Shown here piece by piece: positions 13,355-16,231 of a stretch of 16,231 bases of DNA. The number at the start of each line of letters is the position of its first letter. The first letter of the stretch is position 1. The DNA lies in assembly GCA_913040875.1 (NCBI GenBank), contig CAJWHX010000024.1:1-16231 (forward strand), in the 5' to 3' direction. Under the pieces are notes generated by a model. The model searched no databases. It saw only the letters and a program-made list of their open reading frames with translations, and was not told where the DNA came from. The position numbers were made by a program, and so were the translations under genes. Source of the DNA: an uncultured Pseudomonadota bacterium (GTDB taxonomy: Bacteria; Myxococcota; UBA796).

Positions 13355-14695
13355 ATGAGTGCGTGGTCAGAAGAATTGGAAACCCTATACAAAACCCAAG
13401 AGTTGTGCACCCACCATGGTGGAAACAGTGACGTTCCAGAGTTGATTGCACAGAATTTTACGACACTACAGGGAACACTCCTTCCAAAGTTGCACAAGGT
13501 GTTCACCGAGAATCAGGACGCAAACCCTACCTTCTCTGTACTCAGTGCACAGTTTCCAACGACGCCTGTACACACTGAAACATGGGGAGCAATGCATACC
13601 GCCATCGGCAATTTGATCTTGGCGATGCATCTAGCCCTCCCTTTTGTTGAAGAACCACTGTTTATGGAAATCGTTGATACGGAACTCTATCCTGAGTATG
13701 AAATGATCACCGTCTCGGTTGGGAATGAGCTTCTTCGAACGATTCAAAGTCCTGAATTACCTGTTCGACTACAGCAGTTGCGTGAGAAATTGGAAGACCT
13801 ATTTGGCTTTCCATTTCCAAAGATCAAATTCACAGATGATGCCGCCCTAGATGGGCACGCTTACACCATCAGTATTGCAGGACAATTGCGACAAGGGGTT
13901 GCTCTTCACAATAAACTCCTTGCGATTTCAACCAAGGGACAATTCCCATCTGTTCAAGGCATTGAATGCACCGATCCCATCTTTGGATTGCCTGCCAAAT
14001 GGATCACCAGCATGTTTGAACGCACCGCAAAACAACAGGGCTGTGTCGTTCTATCTCCTCTCGCAGCGATCATCTCTCATGTTGAAAGACTGCTTCGGTT
14101 ACAGTATCACACACTATTAACTGGAGAAGTCCTCACCAACCTCATCAAAGAACACCGCGACGTCGCTTCAATGTTCATTGCCTTATCCAAAGAAGAGTGG
14201 CTCTCAATTTTCAAGCACTGTTTGCGAACGCAGATTCCACTCGTTGATATCCCTAGGATGCTCGATGCTATATTGGAAATTCAAAGTGATTTGGAACCCG
14301 AAGTAGCTCAAAATGGCGACTACTTGTACATTGCCCTCCGTCTGAAGTTTCCGCCTCGAAACCTCAAAGGACTTCTAGAAAAGGGAAAACTATCTGTTCT
14401 CCAATTCAGTGATGCATTACAAAACACACTCATCGGTGAGTTGGATATCGCCGAAGGTCGGATGCGCGTTCCTCATTTCACACCGCTTCTGCAAACATTG
14501 AAGAGTGCTATGCTAGCGACGCGAGATCAAACTCCGTCGTTGCTCTGTCCAGATGTTCTGGTTCCTGATATTACTCGTAGACTCGAGCGTCAAGGTTTTG
14601 CCATTACAGTAGTCATGGAATCTGAAGTGCCTGAGCATGTGCAAGTGGTTCCAGTGGCTGCAGCACTGACATTACCGACAGTCACAACAAGCTAA
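13355..14695 (+). CDS. Stand-alone FlhA/SctV cytoplasmic-domain protein (FHIPEP C-terminal domain without membrane part)
   Basis: 446 residues. From about residue 108 to 436 it follows the cytoplasmic domain of the type III export gate FlhA/SctV, which in flagella and injectisomes forms a nine-fold ring that docks chaperone-substrate complexes. Recognisable in order: ITVSVGNELL (118-127, the domain opening), LQQLREKLEDLFGFPFPKIKF (139-159), AYTISIAGQLRQG (169-181), FGLPAKWI (210-217, the FGLPAxWI signature), CVVLSPLAAIISHVERLL (230-247, like VVDPxxVIATHL), QIPLVDIPRMLDAILEI (293-309, like GVPIRDLRTILEAL), KLSVLQF (345-351), then LLCPDVLVPDITRRL and ITVVMESEVPEHVQVVPV (417-434) at the end. The eight-helix N-terminal membrane domain is absent; about 105 residues of unrelated, mostly helical sequence replace it. 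GGAGAGG precedes the ATG. No flagellar or secretion genes are nearby. Function unknown. Confidence 0.8.
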   Translation: MSAWSEELETLYKTQELCTHHGGNSDVPELIAQNFTTLQGTLLPKLHKVFTENQDANPTFSVLSAQFPTTPVHTETWGAMHTAIGNLILAMHLALPFVEEPLFMEIVDTELYPEYEMITVSVGNELLRTIQSPELPVRLQQLREKLEDLFGFPFPKIKFTDDAALDGHAYTISIAGQLRQGVALHNKLLAISTKGQFPSVQGIECTDPIFGLPAKWITSMFERTAKQQGCVVLSPLAAIISHVERLLRLQYHTLLTGEVLTNLIKEHRDVASMFIALSKEEWLSIFKHCLRTQIPLVDIPRMLDAILEIQSDLEPEVAQNGDYLYIALRLKFPPRNLKGLLEKGKLSVLQFSDALQNTLIGELDIAEGRMRVPHFTPLLQTLKSAMLATRDQTPSLLCPDVLVPDITRRLERQGFAITVVMESEVPEHVQVVPVAAALTLPTVTTS

Positions 14696-14765
14696 ATCTT
14701 GCCTCTTCTGAAGTCTTCACCTCCTTGACACTGTCATCGTAACGGTCATATTCGAAAGAATGTCC

Positions 14766-14794
14766 TTGTAATTCTTTGTGCCCTTTTCTAAAAT
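14766..14794 (+). promoter_or_regulatory. Candidate sigma70-type promoter for the 153-residue protein
   Basis: TTGTAA (14766-14771) and TAAAAT (14789-14794) with a 17-base spacer, four and five of six consensus bases. Transcription would start near 14801, just ahead of the GGAG at 14811. A second possibility is the perfect TTGACA at 14725-14730 with TATTCG 18 bases later. Separate promoters suggest this gene is expressed independently of the FlhA-like gene. Confidence 0.45.
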
Positions 14795-14819
14795 GAAATG
14801 GTAAATCATCGGAGAGCAC

Positions 14820-15281
14820 ATGAAACCATACAGTCTCACAACACAATACAAGTCTTGGACCAAAGAAACCCTCATCAGCATCTTGGATGAACTCGGGCAT
14901 ACAGACTATCGAAAAGATTACAACAAAGCTGAACTGGCGAATGAACTATTCCAGTACTACAACGTAGAAACGGTGTTGAATGTAGCCGATATCGATGCCC
15001 TACAACGTTTGTTTGAAGTTGTTGGAGCCGAAGAGATCTACAGAATGGTAACGGTTGAAGGTGGCGCCACCCCAAGTCTGCAGAACCTAAGTGAAAAGGG
15101 CATTCGCAGGCTCTTGGTACAATTTCAAAAGAATATGATGAGTGCCGCTACCGACCTATATTTTGCAGATACAACGAACAAAGACAATGAGCACCTGTTC
15201 CTCACTATCTCTATGGACACCTTAACAAGAGAAACAATAACCAATATAATTGAGCAAACTGAATCAGGTGAATCCGAATAG
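14820..15281 (+). CDS. Small cytoplasmic protein of unknown function with SAP/Rho-N-like N-terminal helices
   Basis: 153 residues, no signal peptide or membrane segment, not recognised as a named family. Residues 12-46 (SWTKETLISILDELG, then NKAELANELFQYY) have the helix-turn-helix spacing and Leu/Lys pattern of SAP or Rho-N-type small domains, which often bind nucleic acid, but the match is weak. Residues 50-75 and 90-110 look helical and the C-terminus is acidic (EQTESGESE). GGAG lies five bases before the ATG at 14820. It follows the FlhA-like gene by 124 bases on the same strand and converges with the next gene, whose stop is 49 bases away. A partner of the FlhA-like protein is possible, but nothing in the sequence shows it. 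Confidence 0.7.
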   Translation: MKPYSLTTQYKSWTKETLISILDELGHTDYRKDYNKAELANELFQYYNVETVLNVADIDALQRLFEVVGAEEIYRMVTVEGGATPSLQNLSEKGIRRLLVQFQKNMMSAATDLYFADTTNKDNEHLFLTISMDTLTRETITNIIEQTESGESE

Positions 15282-15330
15282 GCACGGCGCATCGTTCACA
15301 CAACGTGGATGGTTGTACAATGGATCAGTC

Positions 15331-16231
15331 TCAACATCCGCAGCAATTACCGGTATTTCGGATAAATTCTTTGTCTTCGTGGATCCAATAGTCATAACAT
15401 CCAGACCAAAAGACCTCTTTGACACCATCACCGTCAATATCTCTTCGAACCTGTGGAACAAAATAGTCTCCCGTGTCAAGTTCGACAGTCTTCGAGGCTT
15501 TAAAGGTAGCCTGTCCTTTCTCAGATAGACTCACTGGCATTTGGTATTGGGTTATACCGATCTCATCTTCTCGCTCCACAGCATCTAATGGACAACACCA
15601 GTCCACAAATCCATGCCATCCCTTCTCATCTTCGGCGATGACAATACCCTTTACTTCATCTCCGAAATCTTCTGGGAGCTGTTCGGTGATGAGTTTTGTC
15701 GCCTCTTCTTTACGGATGGATGATTTGGGAGCCGGTTTGTGCCAGACATCCGGTGGCGTACCCTGCATCGCAAGGGTGATTGCCTCGCCTTCAAAATCCA
15801 GCTCTGTCGCGTAAAAGGCAGCCCACTCACCGCACATCTTATCCCCACTGATAAGGTGTCGTTTCACTGGAACTTTCACTGCAGGTCCTGTCAGTGGCAA
15901 CACCCACCATTCTTCGTCAATCTTCATACCGTTGGTTGCCAATTCTTCTTTGGTCATGTCTCGACCAACCTCATTCGTCAGTTCATAATCGGCAGACGCT
16001 CTGAAGATGACATTGCTCCCTTGCTCAACCATGTGCATATGTTTCGGTGGAGTAAACTCCGCTAGTAAACAATCTGTATAAACCCCATCCTGCAAACATT
16101 GAACCTCTTCATTGTGGGTATCAATCTGTTCGAACAATGTTTTCTTAGTATGTAGGTCCCAATGAATATCACTGTATCCATGCTCGGCTACACAAGAACC
16201 ATCATCGTACTTCACATAGGCATCTGGTTGT
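15331..16231 (-). CDS. Cys-rich, probably secreted protein with C-terminal DxDGDG motif (partial, N-terminus outside window)
   Basis: 300 codons are open to the window edge. A GTG at 16215 is in frame, but the reading continues upstream without a stop (Gln-Pro-Asp-Ala-Tyr before it), so the true start and any signal peptide are most likely outside. The sequence is acidic, with scattered Cys pairs (DWCCPL, GNCCGC at the end) suggesting disulfides. Near the C-terminus VRRDIDGDGVKEVFWSGCYDYWIH resembles one FG-GAP/VCBS-type calcium loop followed by a strand. No family is recognised for the rest. Its Cys-richness and Ca2+-type loop fit the exported proteins elsewhere in the window. Confidence 0.72.
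   Translation of the reverse strand, partial: QPDAYVKYDDGSCVAEHGYSDIHWDLHTKKTLFEQIDTHNEEVQCLQDGVYTDCLLAEFTPPKHMHMVEQGSNVIFRASADYELTNEVGRDMTKEELATNGMKIDEEWWVLPLTGPAVKVPVKRHLISGDKMCGEWAAFYATELDFEGEAITLAMQGTPPDVWHKPAPKSSIRKEEATKLITEQLPEDFGDEVKGIVIAEDEKGWHGFVDWCCPLDAVEREDEIGITQYQMPVSLSEKGQATFKASKTVELDTGDYFVPQVRRDIDGDGVKEVFWSGCYDYWIHEDKEFIRNTGNCCGC

Noticed and set aside
15282..15330. Terminator hairpin (CGTT-N5-AACG) between convergent genes
   Set aside because: The stem is only four pairs and no T run follows on either strand.

Overview
The window reads as a chromosomal stretch of a Gram-negative bacterium, most likely of the Myxococcota/deltaproteobacterial type with moderate GC. The clues are a large exported protein built from DxDGDG/CDGxDNDCDG metal-binding repeats and lamin-tail domains with an Asp/Thr-rich leader, a fused alpha-beta 2-oxo acid dehydrogenase E1, an AftB-like GT-C glycosyltransferase, and several Cys-rich exported proteins of unknown function. 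Taxonomy is inferred from gene content alone. No RNA genes, insertion sequences, CRISPR arrays or origins were seen, and no gene-free stretch exceeds 300 bases (the longest is about 200).

Layout. Positions 1-1307 (minus) hold the first 435 residues of a fused E1, which runs off the left edge. Upstream of it (1406-2176, minus) is a five-helix membrane protein with a ten-cysteine tail. A divergent intergenic region leads into a plus-strand run: an independent phosphoglycerate mutase of the plant/trypanosomatid sequence type (2387-3997), a threonine aldolase 22 bases later (4020-5036), a JmjC/cupin-8 protein with an altered metal triad (5135-6010), and a 1001-residue repeat protein (6085-9090). 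Converging on it is a minus-strand three-gene unit, transcribed as GT-C glycosyltransferase (12601-10958), Nudix hydrolase (10926-10378) and MFS exporter (10381-9107). The last two overlap by ATGA.

Divergent from the glycosyltransferase, with only 21 bases between start codons and a shared palindromic Shine-Dalgarno sequence, lies a plus-strand set: an exported Cys-rich protein that may be a permuted papain-like (LRAT/NlpC-like) enzyme (12623-13279), a soluble protein that matches the complete cytoplasmic domain of the type III export gate FlhA/SctV but lacks the membrane domain (13355-14695), and a small protein of unknown function (14820-15281). A partial Cys-rich secreted protein with a DxDGDG motif enters from the right on the minus strand (15331-16231).

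The most unusual content is the stand-alone FlhA/SctV cytoplasmic domain with no flagellar or type III secretion genes around it. How it relates to its neighbours is open. The metabolic genes on the left (E1, mutase, aldolase) are ordinary housekeeping functions with small oddities in active-site sequence.
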